Part shown: piece by piece, positions 7,841 through 18,554 of the stretch
How positions within the stretch are numbered: the stretch's first letter is position 1
How the letters are laid out: each line of letters starts with the position of its first letter
Origin: Achromobacter ruhlandii
GTDB taxonomy: Bacteria > Pseudomonadota > Gammaproteobacteria > Burkholderiales > Burkholderiaceae_B
NCBI RefSeq assembly: GCF_902859695.1
Contig: NZ_CADIJL010000026.1
Span: 1-64,000 of the forward strand
Length of the DNA stretch: 64,000 nucleotides
Direction of reading: 5' to 3'
The notes under the pieces: model-generated
The model's input: the letters and a program-made list of their open reading frames with translations, nothing else
Databases searched by the model: none
Told to the model about the DNA's origin: nothing
Translations under genes and position numbers: made by a program

Positions 7841-8836
7841 ATGTCTCTACGCTGCACATTCATCGACCACGGCACCGGCGGCGCGCCCGATTGCCTGCGC
7901 CTGGCCGAACGCGAGATGGCCGCGCCCGCCGGCCGCCAGGTGCTGATCGAGGTGGCCTACGCCGGCGTCAACCGCCCCGACGTGCTGCAACGCTCGGGCT
8001 CGTATCCGCCGCCGCCCGGCGCCTCGCCCTACCTGGGACTGGAGGTCGCCGGCACCATCGTCGCCGTCGGTCCCGACGCCACGCGCTGGCAGGTTGGCGA
8101 CCAGGTCTGCGCGCTGACGCCCGGCGGCGGCTACGCGCAGTACTGCCTGGCCGACGAGCGTCACTGCCTGCCGGTGCCGCGCGGCCTGGACCTGCTGTCC
8201 GCCGCCGCCATCCCGGAGAACTACTTCACCGTCTGGACCAACGTGTTCGAACGCGCCCGCCTTGCGGCCGGCGAGAAGTTCCTGGTGCACGGCGGCTCCA
8301 GCGGCATCGGCCTGACCGCGATCCAGCTGGCGCGCGCCTTCGGCGCCGAGGTCTGGACCACGGTGGGCAACCAGGAAAAGGCCGAGGCCTGCCTGAAGGC
8401 CGGCGCGCAGCACGCGCTGATCTACCGCGACACCGACTTCGAGGCCGACATCCGCCAGGCCACCGGCGGCCAGGGCGTGGACGTGATCCTGGACATGGTC
8501 GGCGGCGCCTATATCAACAAGAACCTCCGCCTGCTGGCGGTGAATGGCCGGCTGGTGCAGATCGCCTTCCTGGAAGGCAGCAAGGCCGAAATCGACGCCC
8601 TGCCCATCATGACCAAGCGACTGTCGTTCACCGGCTCCACCCTGCGTCCGCGTTCCGACGAAGACAAAGGCGCCATCGCCCAGGCGCTGGCCGACAAGGT
8701 GCTGCCGCTGATGGAACAGGGGCGCTGCCTGCCGCTGATCCACCAGGTGTTCCCGCTGGAAGAAGCGGCCCAGGCCCACGCGCTGATGGAAAGCAGCCGG
8801 CACATCGGCAAGATCATGTTGAAGGTGCGGGCATGA
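7841..8836 (+). CDS. NAD(P)H-quinone oxidoreductase-like MDR protein (PIG3/Qor type)
   Basis: A 331-residue zinc-free medium-chain dehydrogenase/reductase. It contains the GroES-like N-terminal domain with YAGVNRPDVLQRSG, then EVAGTIVAVG and GDQVCAL, and the Rossmann domain with VHGGSSGIGLTAIQLA near residues 145-160. The C-terminal HIGKIMLKV is typical of PIG3-type quinone oxidoreductases. ATG 7841 is preferred over 7793 because GAAGGA is 8 bases upstream and 7793 lies inside the LivF-like gene. It continues the transporter operon and overlaps the next SDR gene by 4 bases, so it probably acts on an enone, enoyl or quinone intermediate of the same pathway. Confidence 0.85.
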   Translation: MSLRCTFIDHGTGGAPDCLRLAEREMAAPAGRQVLIEVAYAGVNRPDVLQRSGSYPPPPGASPYLGLEVAGTIVAVGPDATRWQVGDQVCALTPGGGYAQYCLADERHCLPVPRGLDLLSAAAIPENYFTVWTNVFERARLAAGEKFLVHGGSSGIGLTAIQLARAFGAEVWTTVGNQEKAEACLKAGAQHALIYRDTDFEADIRQATGGQGVDVILDMVGGAYINKNLRLLAVNGRLVQIAFLEGSKAEIDALPIMTKRLSFTGSTLRPRSDEDKGAIAQALADKVLPLMEQGRCLPLIHQVFPLEEAAQAHALMESSRHIGKIMLKVRA

Positions 8837-9600
8837 GCGCGCGCTTCCAGGATCAGGTCATCATCGTCACCGGCGCCGTCGGCGGCATCGGTTCGGCCAT
8901 CGTCGAGGGCTTCCTGGCCGAAGGCGGCAAGGTCGGGCTGATCGACTTCAATTCGCAGGGCGGCCAGGCCTACGAGAAGGAACTGAAAAAGCGCGACCAT
9001 GCCGTGACCTTCGTGCACGCCGACGTCTCGCACTTCGACCAGTGCCAGGCTGCGTATGACCGCATCACCCGCGACCTCGGCCCGGCCACCATCCTGGTCA
9101 ACAACGTCGGCATCTCGCCCAAGACCGACGGCCGCGCGCTGAAGGTGTGGGAGATGACGCCGGGCGAATGGGACAAGGTGGTGGCGGTCAACCTGAACAG
9201 CGTGTTCTACATGACCCACCTGGCCACGCCGCACATGGTGCGCCAGCGCCAGGGGCGCGTGATCAACATGTCGTCGGTGGCGGGCAAGGCCTATTGCGAC
9301 ATCGTCGCCGCGCACTACGCCGCCACCAAGGCGGCGCTGCTGGGGCTGACGCGCCACTGGGCCGCGGAACTGGGCGAGCACGATGTCACCGTCAATGGCC
9401 TGGCGCCGGGGCGCATCAGCACGCCGTTGTTGAAGAGCGTGCCCAAGGAGATCAACGACGCCGTGGCCGAGGTTACCGCGCTGCGCCGGCTCGGCACGCC
9501 CGAGGAAGTGGCCGACGCCTGCCTGTTCTTCGCCTCGGACCAGGCGCGGTTCGTGACCGGGCAGGTGCTGGACGTGGCGGGCGGCTGGTTGATGACCTGA
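8833..9600 (+). CDS. SDR family oxidoreductase
   Basis: A 255-residue classical SDR, last gene of the plus-strand operon, coupled by ATGA to the preceding MDR gene. It has TGAVGGIG near residues 13-20, NNVG in place of NNAG (90-93), the catalytic Ser in NMSSVAG (147/148), Tyr162 and Lys166 in HYAATK, and a C-terminal VTGQVLDVAGGW. It resembles the BadH/FabG-like SDRs that oxidise 2-hydroxyacyl or 3-hydroxyacyl intermediates. The island thus has three separate dehydrogenases plus one cleavage enzyme. Confidence 0.86.
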   Translation: MSARFQDQVIIVTGAVGGIGSAIVEGFLAEGGKVGLIDFNSQGGQAYEKELKKRDHAVTFVHADVSHFDQCQAAYDRITRDLGPATILVNNVGISPKTDGRALKVWEMTPGEWDKVVAVNLNSVFYMTHLATPHMVRQRQGRVINMSSVAGKAYCDIVAAHYAATKAALLGLTRHWAAELGEHDVTVNGLAPGRISTPLLKSVPKEINDAVAEVTALRRLGTPEEVADACLFFASDQARFVTGQVLDVAGGWLMT

Positions 9601-9719
9601 CCGTGCACGGCCGGCCCGCGTCCTGGCGGGCGAGCCGCGGCGCGGCGGACTTCGTGCGAACCCGCGCGAACGCCGCGAGGGTAGGCGGACAGGCGCGCAT
9701 CACATACCCGATCGCGATG

Positions 9720-9739
9720 CCCGCCCGGCAGCGGGCGGG
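9720..9739. terminator. GC hairpin between convergent genes
   Basis: CCCGCCCG and CGGGCGGG pair around GCAG, just before the stop of the convergent TonB-receptor gene. There is no T-tract on either strand, so it is at best a weak or factor-dependent terminator. The rest of 9601-9746 shows no gene. Confidence 0.3.
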
Positions 9740-9746
9740 ATGGCGA

Positions 9747-11945
9747 TCAGAAGTCCATGCTGGCGCTCAACGAGAAGGTGCGCGGGCCGCCCAGCACCAG
9801 GTAACCGTTGCCCGGGTAGCCGCCCACCGAGGCCCAGTAGTTGCGGTTGGCGATGTTCTCGACGCGGGCGCGCAGCGTCACCACGTGGCCGTCCACGTCC
9901 ATCATGTAGCGCAGGCCGGCATCGAAGCGGGTCCAGCCGGGCACCTTGAGGGTGTTGGCGTCATCCGCGTAGGAGGCGCCGGTGTAGACCACGCGGCCGT
10001 CCACGGCCAGGCCCTGCACGCCGGGGATGTCCCATTCCGCGCCCAGGTTGGCCTGGAAGCGCGGCACGCCGATGACGCGGTTGCCGTCGATGGCGGTATT
10101 GCCGGTGGAACGCTGCTTGGCGTCCAGGAAGGTCAGGCCGCCCAACACGCGCACGCGGTCGATCGGCTCGCCAAACACGGTCAGCTCGATGCCCTGGTGG
10201 CGGTCCTTGCCGGAGGCGGTGAACCGATTGGACGCGTCGTAGGCCGCGCGCGGCTTGTCGGTGGAGAACAGCGCCAGGCCCGCGCCCAGGCCGCCGCCGT
10301 CGTACTTGACGCCGATTTCCTTTTGCTTGGAAACGTAAGGCTGCAGGCTCTCGCCTACGTTTGGCACGGGTTTGCCATTAGCGATTGCAGGTGCCGTATC
10401 GCCAGCGACGAGTGCCTCAATATAGTTGGCGTATAGCGATACGCTAGGAGTTACCTTGAACACAATGCCTGCCGCTGGCGAGTTGCGACTAGCACTGTAC
10501 GCGGACGTCTCACTACCAGTCACATAGTCATAGCCCCGAGAAACCAAGCGTTGATGTCGGATACCTAGCGTCAGTAGCACCTTATCGTCCACAAAGGACA
10601 GCGTATCGCCCAATGCATAGCTGCTAGTCTGCACACGTCCGGTCAGCAGAGGGGAATCCAAGTCTCCGCCTTTGGTCTGAAACGCACCAAAGCTCGGTCG
10701 ATCGTAAGAGATCGGGCTGTAAATGTTGGTCGCAAAGCTCCCAGAGTAATCGTAGGCATTTTTCTTCTTGAGCTGAAAGAATGCAGCGGACGCAACGATT
10801 TCATGACCAATTGAGCCAGTGCGCAGCTTCGCCCGCAGCCCCAACTCCCCAGTATCGACCGAATCTTTGCGCGTGTTATCAAAACGATAAAAGCTAGCAT
10901 CGCCGGTACGACCGTTATTAACAGTCACGTTAGCCAACGAATTCGCTTCATCGCTCCGACGCAGGCCGTAAGCCGCCCAGCCAGTAAGCTTGTCGCTGAA
11001 GTCATGCTCAGCGCGAAACGTACTGAACACGTCGCGCTCGTTTGAATAGGACCACGGTTGCGCGTAATTGGAACTGGCATCCGGTGCGTCAGGCACATGC
11101 GTTACGCCAGCGGCCAGCGTCACGTTCGGACGCGCGCGCTTGAGCTTGTTCTCCTGCCAGCCGATATCCGCCGACAACCGCGTGTCGGCCGAACGCCAGT
11201 CCAGGCCCAGCGACACCAGGCTGGTGCGCGAGTGCTCGTCGTCGATGGCGGTGTCGCCGCTGCGGTTGGCCACGTTCAGGCGGATGCCGGTGCTGTCGCC
11301 AGGGCCGAAGCGGCGCGCGATGTCGGTGGAGACCGAGAACTGGCCGCCGCTGGAGATGCCGGTGGTGAAACGCGTGAGCGGATCGTTCGGGGCGCGCTTG
11401 GGCACCAGGTTGACCGTGCCGCCAATGCCGTCGCCGCCGGGCGAGGCACCCGTCAGGAAGGTCGACGCGCCGCGCAGCACTTCGACGCGCTCGAACAGTT
11501 CCGTGGCGATGTACTGGCGCGGCAGCAGGCTGTACAGGCCGTTGTAGGCCACATCATCCGAGCTGAGGATGAAGCCGCGGATGAAGTACGACTCCTGGAA
11601 ATTGCCGAAGCCGCGCGCCACGCGCACGCCCGGATCGTTCTGCAGCACGTCGCCGACGCTGCGCGCCTGCTTGTCCTGGATCAGCTCGTTGGTGTAGCTG
11701 GTGATGCTGAACGGCGTGCTCATGATGTCCTGCGTACCCAGCACGCCGACGCGGCCGCCGCGGGCCACCTGGCCGCCCGCGTAGGGCTGGGCCAGGCCGC
11801 CGGCCGACGCGTCGGCGCTGGCCTCGACCTTGATCGCTTCCATCGAAACGACGGAGCCGTCGGCGGCGGGCGCGGCGGATTGGGCGTGGACCAGCGCGGT
11901 GTACGGCAGGGCCGCAACCACGCATGCAAGAGTTCGTATTTTCAT
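9747..11945 (-). CDS. TonB-dependent siderophore receptor (FhuA/FpvA-like)
   Basis: A 732-residue outer-membrane receptor. It has a 21-residue signal peptide ending VHAQ, a TonB-box-like MEAIKVEA, a plug domain (DVLQNDPGVRVARGF, FIRGF, ERVEVLRGAS, GGTVNLVPKRA) and a 22-strand-type barrel ending in Phe (SLSASMDF). The N-terminal signalling domain seen in ferripyoverdine-type transducers is absent. Ferric hydroxamate-type ligands are a reasonable guess from the family. The central barrel (residues about 265-540) is encoded by DNA of about 45-55 percent GC, against 70-75 percent on both sides, which indicates a recombined segment. A Fur-box-like site lies about 175 bp upstream. Confidence 0.9.
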   Translation of the reverse strand: MKIRTLACVVAALPYTALVHAQSAAPAADGSVVSMEAIKVEASADASAGGLAQPYAGGQVARGGRVGVLGTQDIMSTPFSITSYTNELIQDKQARSVGDVLQNDPGVRVARGFGNFQESYFIRGFILSSDDVAYNGLYSLLPRQYIATELFERVEVLRGASTFLTGASPGGDGIGGTVNLVPKRAPNDPLTRFTTGISSGGQFSVSTDIARRFGPGDSTGIRLNVANRSGDTAIDDEHSRTSLVSLGLDWRSADTRLSADIGWQENKLKRARPNVTLAAGVTHVPDAPDASSNYAQPWSYSNERDVFSTFRAEHDFSDKLTGWAAYGLRRSDEANSLANVTVNNGRTGDASFYRFDNTRKDSVDTGELGLRAKLRTGSIGHEIVASAAFFQLKKKNAYDYSGSFATNIYSPISYDRPSFGAFQTKGGDLDSPLLTGRVQTSSYALGDTLSFVDDKVLLTLGIRHQRLVSRGYDYVTGSETSAYSASRNSPAAGIVFKVTPSVSLYANYIEALVAGDTAPAIANGKPVPNVGESLQPYVSKQKEIGVKYDGGGLGAGLALFSTDKPRAAYDASNRFTASGKDRHQGIELTVFGEPIDRVRVLGGLTFLDAKQRSTGNTAIDGNRVIGVPRFQANLGAEWDIPGVQGLAVDGRVVYTGASYADDANTLKVPGWTRFDAGLRYMMDVDGHVVTLRARVENIANRNYWASVGGYPGNGYLVLGGPRTFSLSASMDF

Positions 11946-12118
11946 ATCGGGAATCGGTAGGCGGGCGCTTCGCGGGAAGCGGGGATCGCAACAATCCCGA
12001 TGGGGGTCACGCGGGATAACGGCTTGCCACTCGAACGGCCGCAGCGCCAGCCATGCCGGTCTTGTGGAGTCCGTTCACAAAGGGAGATTGAGATCGTGCG
12101 GGGTTGATTCTATATAAA

Positions 12119-12136
12119 ACGAAATCATTCTCATTG
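12119..12136 (-). promoter_or_regulatory. Fur-box-like site
   Basis: Read on the minus strand, AATGAGAATGATTTCG resembles the TGAGAATGATT core of Fur boxes. It lies in an AT-rich patch (12109-12155) upstream of the receptor gene. Iron repression of a siderophore receptor would be expected. The distance to the ATG (about 175 bp) implies a long leader. The rest of 11946-12235 contains no recognisable gene. Confidence 0.5.
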
Positions 12137-12235
12137 CGTCCCTTAATATAGATGACAGCTTTGTTGCCCGTTTACAACGATTGGTTTCCGATAACCGTCC
12201 GCGACGCCCGCTTGCGCCCGGTCCGCGGGGTCTCG

Positions 12236-13207
12236 TCAACCCGGCAGGTCCGCCGCGTCGCGCAGTCGGCCGAATTCCCCGGCTTCGTAGGCCGCCATGG
12301 TCTGTCCGAGGGCCCGCGCGTCCGCCATGACCAACGGCCCGCGCTGGATCACGGGCTCGTCGATGGCCCGCCCCGCCACCAGCAGGAAGTGGCCCGGCGC
12401 TCCGGCGGCCAGCAATTGCAGCAGCCCATCGCGATCCGCCGTGGCCGTCAGCGCCGCCCCCGGCGGCAGGATGGCAAAGTCGGGATCGGCGGGGCGCCTG
12501 TCCGCCACCGCCCCCCGGCCGCGCGGCCGGAACGGCGCCATCGGGCGCGTCCCGAGATCCGCCGGCGGGCGCGCCGGCGCCGTGATCTGGTGGCGGGCCC
12601 GCACCCCCAGTTCGCCGTGGACCGCGTATAGCCAGGCGTTCCAGCCGGCCGGCAGCATCACCAGCCGCGACGCTCCCGGGCGCAGCCAGCCATCCAGGAT
12701 CAACAACGGCTCGGGGGTGGCCAGCGGCGCCTCCCAGCCATCGTAGCGGCCCGACACCACCCGCACGCGGCCGGCGTCACCCTGCAGGACCGGCATCTCC
12801 CAGGCGCGCAGCAGCGAGGCCTCGGGCGGCAGCGACTTGAGCCGCTGCGGCAGGTTGACGTACAACCGCACCCCGTTCAGGCGCGACTCTCCCACGGGCT
12901 GCTGGTCGTGAATCACGCCGTGTCCGGCCACGGTCCAATGCAGGTCGCCGGCCCGGATCTCATGGTCGTTGTCCAGGCTGTCGCGGCTGCGCAGGGCGCC
13001 GTGGCTGTCTTCCAGCAACAGCGTCACGGCCGACATGCCGGCGTGAGGGTGCGGCGCGAAGCTGGGGCCGGTCATAACGAAATGCTCCGCCAGCACCAGC
13101 GGCGACATGCCGCGCGGAAAATCGGGTTGGCGGAATTGCCGGAACGAACAGGCGTCGCCCGCGGGCTCGAACGGTTTGGCCACGGGCGGACTGAGGCGGA
13201 TGGTCAA
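12236..13207 (-). CDS. Pirin family protein
   Basis: A bicupin pirin-like protein. The metal site of the N-terminal cupin is visible as HPHAGMSAV, then HGALRSRDSLDN and TVAGHGVIHDQ, the pattern HPH-H-H-D/E typical of pirins with quercetinase-like or unknown activity. The frame is open to 13327, but that would overlap the divergent LysR start. I place the start at TTG 13207 (leading to LTIRLSPPV), giving about 323 residues; this is the least certain point. It is divergent from a LysR gene across a perfect palindrome, an arrangement that usually means the LysR protein controls the pirin gene. Confidence 0.8.
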   Translation of the reverse strand: MTIRLSPPVAKPFEPAGDACSFRQFRQPDFPRGMSPLVLAEHFVMTGPSFAPHPHAGMSAVTLLLEDSHGALRSRDSLDNDHEIRAGDLHWTVAGHGVIHDQQPVGESRLNGVRLYVNLPQRLKSLPPEASLLRAWEMPVLQGDAGRVRVVSGRYDGWEAPLATPEPLLILDGWLRPGASRLVMLPAGWNAWLYAVHGELGVRARHQITAPARPPADLGTRPMAPFRPRGRGAVADRRPADPDFAILPPGAALTATADRDGLLQLLAAGAPGHFLLVAGRAIDEPVIQRGPLVMADARALGQTMAAYEAGEFGRLRDAADLPG

Positions 13208-13286
13208 GGAGCTGCTGCCTGGATTTTTGGGTGGCGCAGAGCTTATGGGTTCCGCGTCCGACACAGTAGATGCCAATTTCAGGAAT

Positions 13287-13311
13287 AATTGTCCTGCCGC
13301 ACAGGACAATT
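13287..13311. promoter_or_regulatory. Perfect 10-bp inverted repeat, LysR operator candidate
   Basis: AATTGTCCTG and CAGGACAATT face each other across the 5-bp spacer CCGCA, ending 14 bp before the LysR ATG. It contains a T-N11-A-type core. Position in a divergent LysR/target spacer and perfect symmetry make autoregulation and control of the pirin gene likely. Confidence 0.65.
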
Positions 13312-13325
13312 CCCCAACCTGGCCC

Positions 13326-14234
13326 ATGCACTCCTATATCCATCATCTCGACGACCTGCTGCTTTTCACCGAAGTGGTGGAAAAAGGCGGTTTCTCCGCC
13401 GCCGCCCGCGTGCTCAATATGCAACGCTCCAAACTCAGCCGGCGCGTGGCCGAACTGGAGACGCGGCTGGGCCTGCGGTTGCTGCAACGCAACACCCGCC
13501 GCGTCTCGCTCACGCCCATGGGCGAGCAGATCTACGTGCATGCGCTGGCGATGGCGCGCGAGGCCCGCAGCGCTTTCGACCTGGCGGCGGCGATGGGCGA
13601 CACGCCCAGCGGCCTGCTGCGCATGACGGCGCCCTCCGCCCTGGCCGTGACCCTGCTTGGCGAATTGGTGTCGCGCTTCTGCCTGAAGCACCCGGGCGTG
13701 CGGGTATTGCTGGACACCCGCGACCAGATCATCGACCTGGTGGGCGAAGGCTACGACCTGGCCTTCCGCGCCCAGGGCGCCTCGCTCACCGATTCGAGGC
13801 TGGTGGCGCGCGAGCTCGCGCCGGTGCCGCTGATCCTGGTGGCGGCCCCGGAGATGGCCCGCGCCGCGCCGCGCCATCCGCGCGAACTGAGCGCGCTGCC
13901 GCTGCTGGCCCATGCCACCCAGGACAGCCCGCAAAGCTGGCATTTCACCGGCACCGCGGGTGAAGCCGAGTCGATCGAATTCCGCCCCCGCTGCCTCAGC
14001 ACCAACCTGGCGGCGCTGCGCGAGATGGCGCGCGCCGGCCTGGGCGTGGCGCTGCTGCCCCACTATCTGTGCGCCGGTTCCCTGGCCAGGGGCCACCTGG
14101 CGCAGCTGCTGCCCGCCTGGCGCGCCGCCCCGGCGCGCATCTACGCGGTCATGCCCGCCCGGCGCGGCGCGCCGCTGGCCCTGCGGCGTTTCCTGGATTT
14201 CGCGGCGGCGGAAATGCCGGCCTTGCTGGCCTGA
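13326..14234 (+). CDS. LysR family transcriptional regulator
   Basis: A 302-residue LysR regulator. The winged HTH occupies residues about 8-65 (FTEVVEKGGFSAAARVLNM, then KLSRRVAELETRLGLRLLQRNTRRVSLT). The effector-binding domain runs from about 95 to the end, with SGLLRMTAPSAL and a typical C-terminal LALRRFLDFA. ATG 13326 is chosen because upstream in-frame starts would read through the palindrome and give an unrelated N-terminus. It probably controls the divergent pirin gene; the inducer is unknown. Confidence 0.9.
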   Translation: MHSYIHHLDDLLLFTEVVEKGGFSAAARVLNMQRSKLSRRVAELETRLGLRLLQRNTRRVSLTPMGEQIYVHALAMAREARSAFDLAAAMGDTPSGLLRMTAPSALAVTLLGELVSRFCLKHPGVRVLLDTRDQIIDLVGEGYDLAFRAQGASLTDSRLVARELAPVPLILVAAPEMARAAPRHPRELSALPLLAHATQDSPQSWHFTGTAGEAESIEFRPRCLSTNLAALREMARAGLGVALLPHYLCAGSLARGHLAQLLPAWRAAPARIYAVMPARRGAPLALRRFLDFAAAEMPALLA

Positions 14235-14241
14235 CGAGCGG

Positions 14242-14394
14242 CGCCTGGATCACCAGGCCTTGGGCCTGGAAGCGGTCGCGGAAATCCGCCTGGCGCATCA
14301 CCGCGGCCACGGCCTCGCGCAGCCTGTCCGCCTCGGCCCCGGGCGTGTCGCGCGGCACGGCCCGGCCTCTCGCCGCCATGCGCTTGTAGGACTT
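14242..14394 (-). pseudogene. Probable C-terminal remnant of a Bug-type tripartite tricarboxylate transporter receptor
   Basis: On the minus strand the translation includes VPRDTPGAEADRLREAVAAV and ADFRDRFQAQGL. These resemble the C-terminal APxxTP...V.RL...i..al..p.vr.rl.aqG pattern of Bug receptors. The match ends about 10 bases from the LysR stop, and nothing upstream continues the protein, so this looks like a leftover of a deleted gene. The remainder of 14235-14626 holds only the palindrome described next and the acnA leader. Confidence 0.35.
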
Positions 14395-14510
14395 CTTTGT
14401 TAAAAAAAGGGGACTTGCAGGGACGACGCGGCTGCCGCACAGTAGGGGTTTGCGCGACCGCCGCGCAACCCGCAGGCCGGCGCGGGCGGGAACTTTGACG
14501 CGCCCCTCAA

Positions 14511-14531
14511 GTCTTATATAAGATATAAGAC
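14511..14531. promoter_or_regulatory. Perfect palindrome upstream of acnA, GntR-type operator candidate
   Basis: GTCTTATAT-N3-ATATAAGAC is a 9-bp perfect inverted repeat located 96 bp before the acnA ATG, in an AT-rich island of an otherwise GC-rich spacer. TCTTATATAAGA-like palindromes are typical of FadR-subfamily GntR regulators. This would place acnA under a TCA-cycle or propionate-responsive regulator, by inference only. Confidence 0.55.
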
Positions 14532-14626
14532 ACAGACCGAACCCGCGCCGCTGTCGCCCGGAATGACAAACGCGCCGAAACGCCTGAAAATGCCGGCTTT
14601 ACGCGGGCAAAACCACGGAGTCCATC

Positions 14627-17332
<2,706 letters not shown>

Positions 17333-17352
17333 CGCGCGGGCCGCAAAGGCAA

Positions 17353-17388
17353 AGCCCCTGGAACCGCGAGGTTCCAGGGGCTTTTTTT
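17353..17388 (+). terminator. Rho-independent terminator of acnA
   Basis: A 13-bp perfect stem (AGCCCCTGGAACC with GGTTCCAGGGGCT) closes on a GCGA loop and is followed by seven T residues. It lies 20 bases after the acnA stop. Confidence 0.92.
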
Positions 17389-17436
17389 CAGGGCCGCGCG
17401 CCGCCTGCCATCGCGGCGCGTGGCAGGCTCACCGCA

Positions 17437-18402
17437 TCATTGCGCGACCAGTTCGACCCGGCGGTTCTTGGCGCGGCCGGCCTCGGCGTCGTTGGCCGCC
17501 ACCGGCGCCAGCGACGCCACGCCCCGCGCCGACAGGCGCGCGGCCGGAATCTTGTAGCCCGACTCCAGCGCCTTGACCACGGCGTCGGCGCGCTTTTGCG
17601 ACAGGTCCAGGTTGCCGGCCAGCGTGCCCTGGTTGTCGGTGTGGCCGACCACGTAGACCTTCAGCTTCGGGTTGGCGTTGAGCAGCTTGCCCATCTCGTC
17701 GAGCGCGGCCTTGGACTCGGGCTTGACCTCGGCCTTGTCGGTATCGAAGTAGACGCCGTAGACCGCGACCCGGCCGGATTCGGCCAGCGATTTCTGCATG
17801 GCGGCCATGTCCAGCACCTTGACCTGCCCGGTCTGCATGGGCTTGGTCTCGATCACCTGCTGGAACACCGGCGTGATGTTGTTGGAGGTGTCGTCCATCA
17901 CGTCCAGGAACACGTAGATGTCGCCGGTGGGCGCCTCTTTCTTGGCCAGCACCGCGTAGTACTTGCCGCCGAACGCCGCGTCGCCCTGCCCCGGCTGGCT
18001 GACCTTGCCGCTGTTCAGGACGAACGACTGGAAGTCGCCGCCGCACTGCTCGTCGCCCTTGCATTCGAACAGGGTCTTGAAGCCGCCGGCCTGCAGCGCG
18101 CCCTGGTAGTTGCGATAGACCTCCAGCGCCGACTTCTTGCCATCGATGCGATAGGCGATGCGCGTCAGCTTGCCTTCCAGCGTCATGCCCTTGGCCTCGC
18201 TTTCGCGGGTGATGGGCTGGTTGGGCATCACGGCTTCGTCGTAGTCCTTGAATTCGTAGGCACGGATCTCGGCGCCCTCGAAACGCGTCAGGGCGGGATG
18301 GTCGCGGGAACCCTTGACGTCTTCGGCCCAGGCGGACGAAGCCGCCGCCAGCGTGGCGGCGACGATGGCCAGACTCGCGGATTTCACGATATGCGCATTC
18401 AC
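17437..18402 (-). CDS. OmpA family protein with DUF4892-like N-terminal domain
   Basis: A periplasmic or outer-membrane-associated protein of about 321 residues. It has a clear signal peptide (SASLAIVAATLAAASSAWA), a DUF4892-like region (about residues 25-190, with Cys pairs CKGDEQCGGD) and a C-terminal OmpA peptidoglycan-binding domain (VYFDTDKAEVKPESKAALD, VVGHTDNQGT, SQKRADAV, ending AKNRRVELV). I prefer GTG 18402 with GGGAG upstream; the ATG at 18435 adds 11 residues before the signal peptide. The minus-strand gene runs convergent with acnA. Confidence 0.82.
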   Translation of the reverse strand: MNAHIVKSASLAIVAATLAAASSAWAEDVKGSRDHPALTRFEGAEIRAYEFKDYDEAVMPNQPITRESEAKGMTLEGKLTRIAYRIDGKKSALEVYRNYQGALQAGGFKTLFECKGDEQCGGDFQSFVLNSGKVSQPGQGDAAFGGKYYAVLAKKEAPTGDIYVFLDVMDDTSNNITPVFQQVIETKPMQTGQVKVLDMAAMQKSLAESGRVAVYGVYFDTDKAEVKPESKAALDEMGKLLNANPKLKVYVVGHTDNQGTLAGNLDLSQKRADAVVKALESGYKIPAARLSARGVASLAPVAANDAEAGRAKNRRVELVAQ

Positions 18403-18554
18403 GATCTCTACACTCCCGACCGGCGGCGCCGGCATGCGTCCAGAACAAGGAAACGCCCGCGATGCGGGCGGCAGCCATTATGCATAGACGCAGCGGTGGT
18501 TGGAACCGCATGGGGTAACCAAACGTTGACGGCGGTAAGCGGCGTCAACAGGCC

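Noticed and set aside
13208-13327. Longer pirin protein starting at 13327
   Set aside because: This would run across the palindrome and overlap the LysR start; the extra residues do not look like a pirin.
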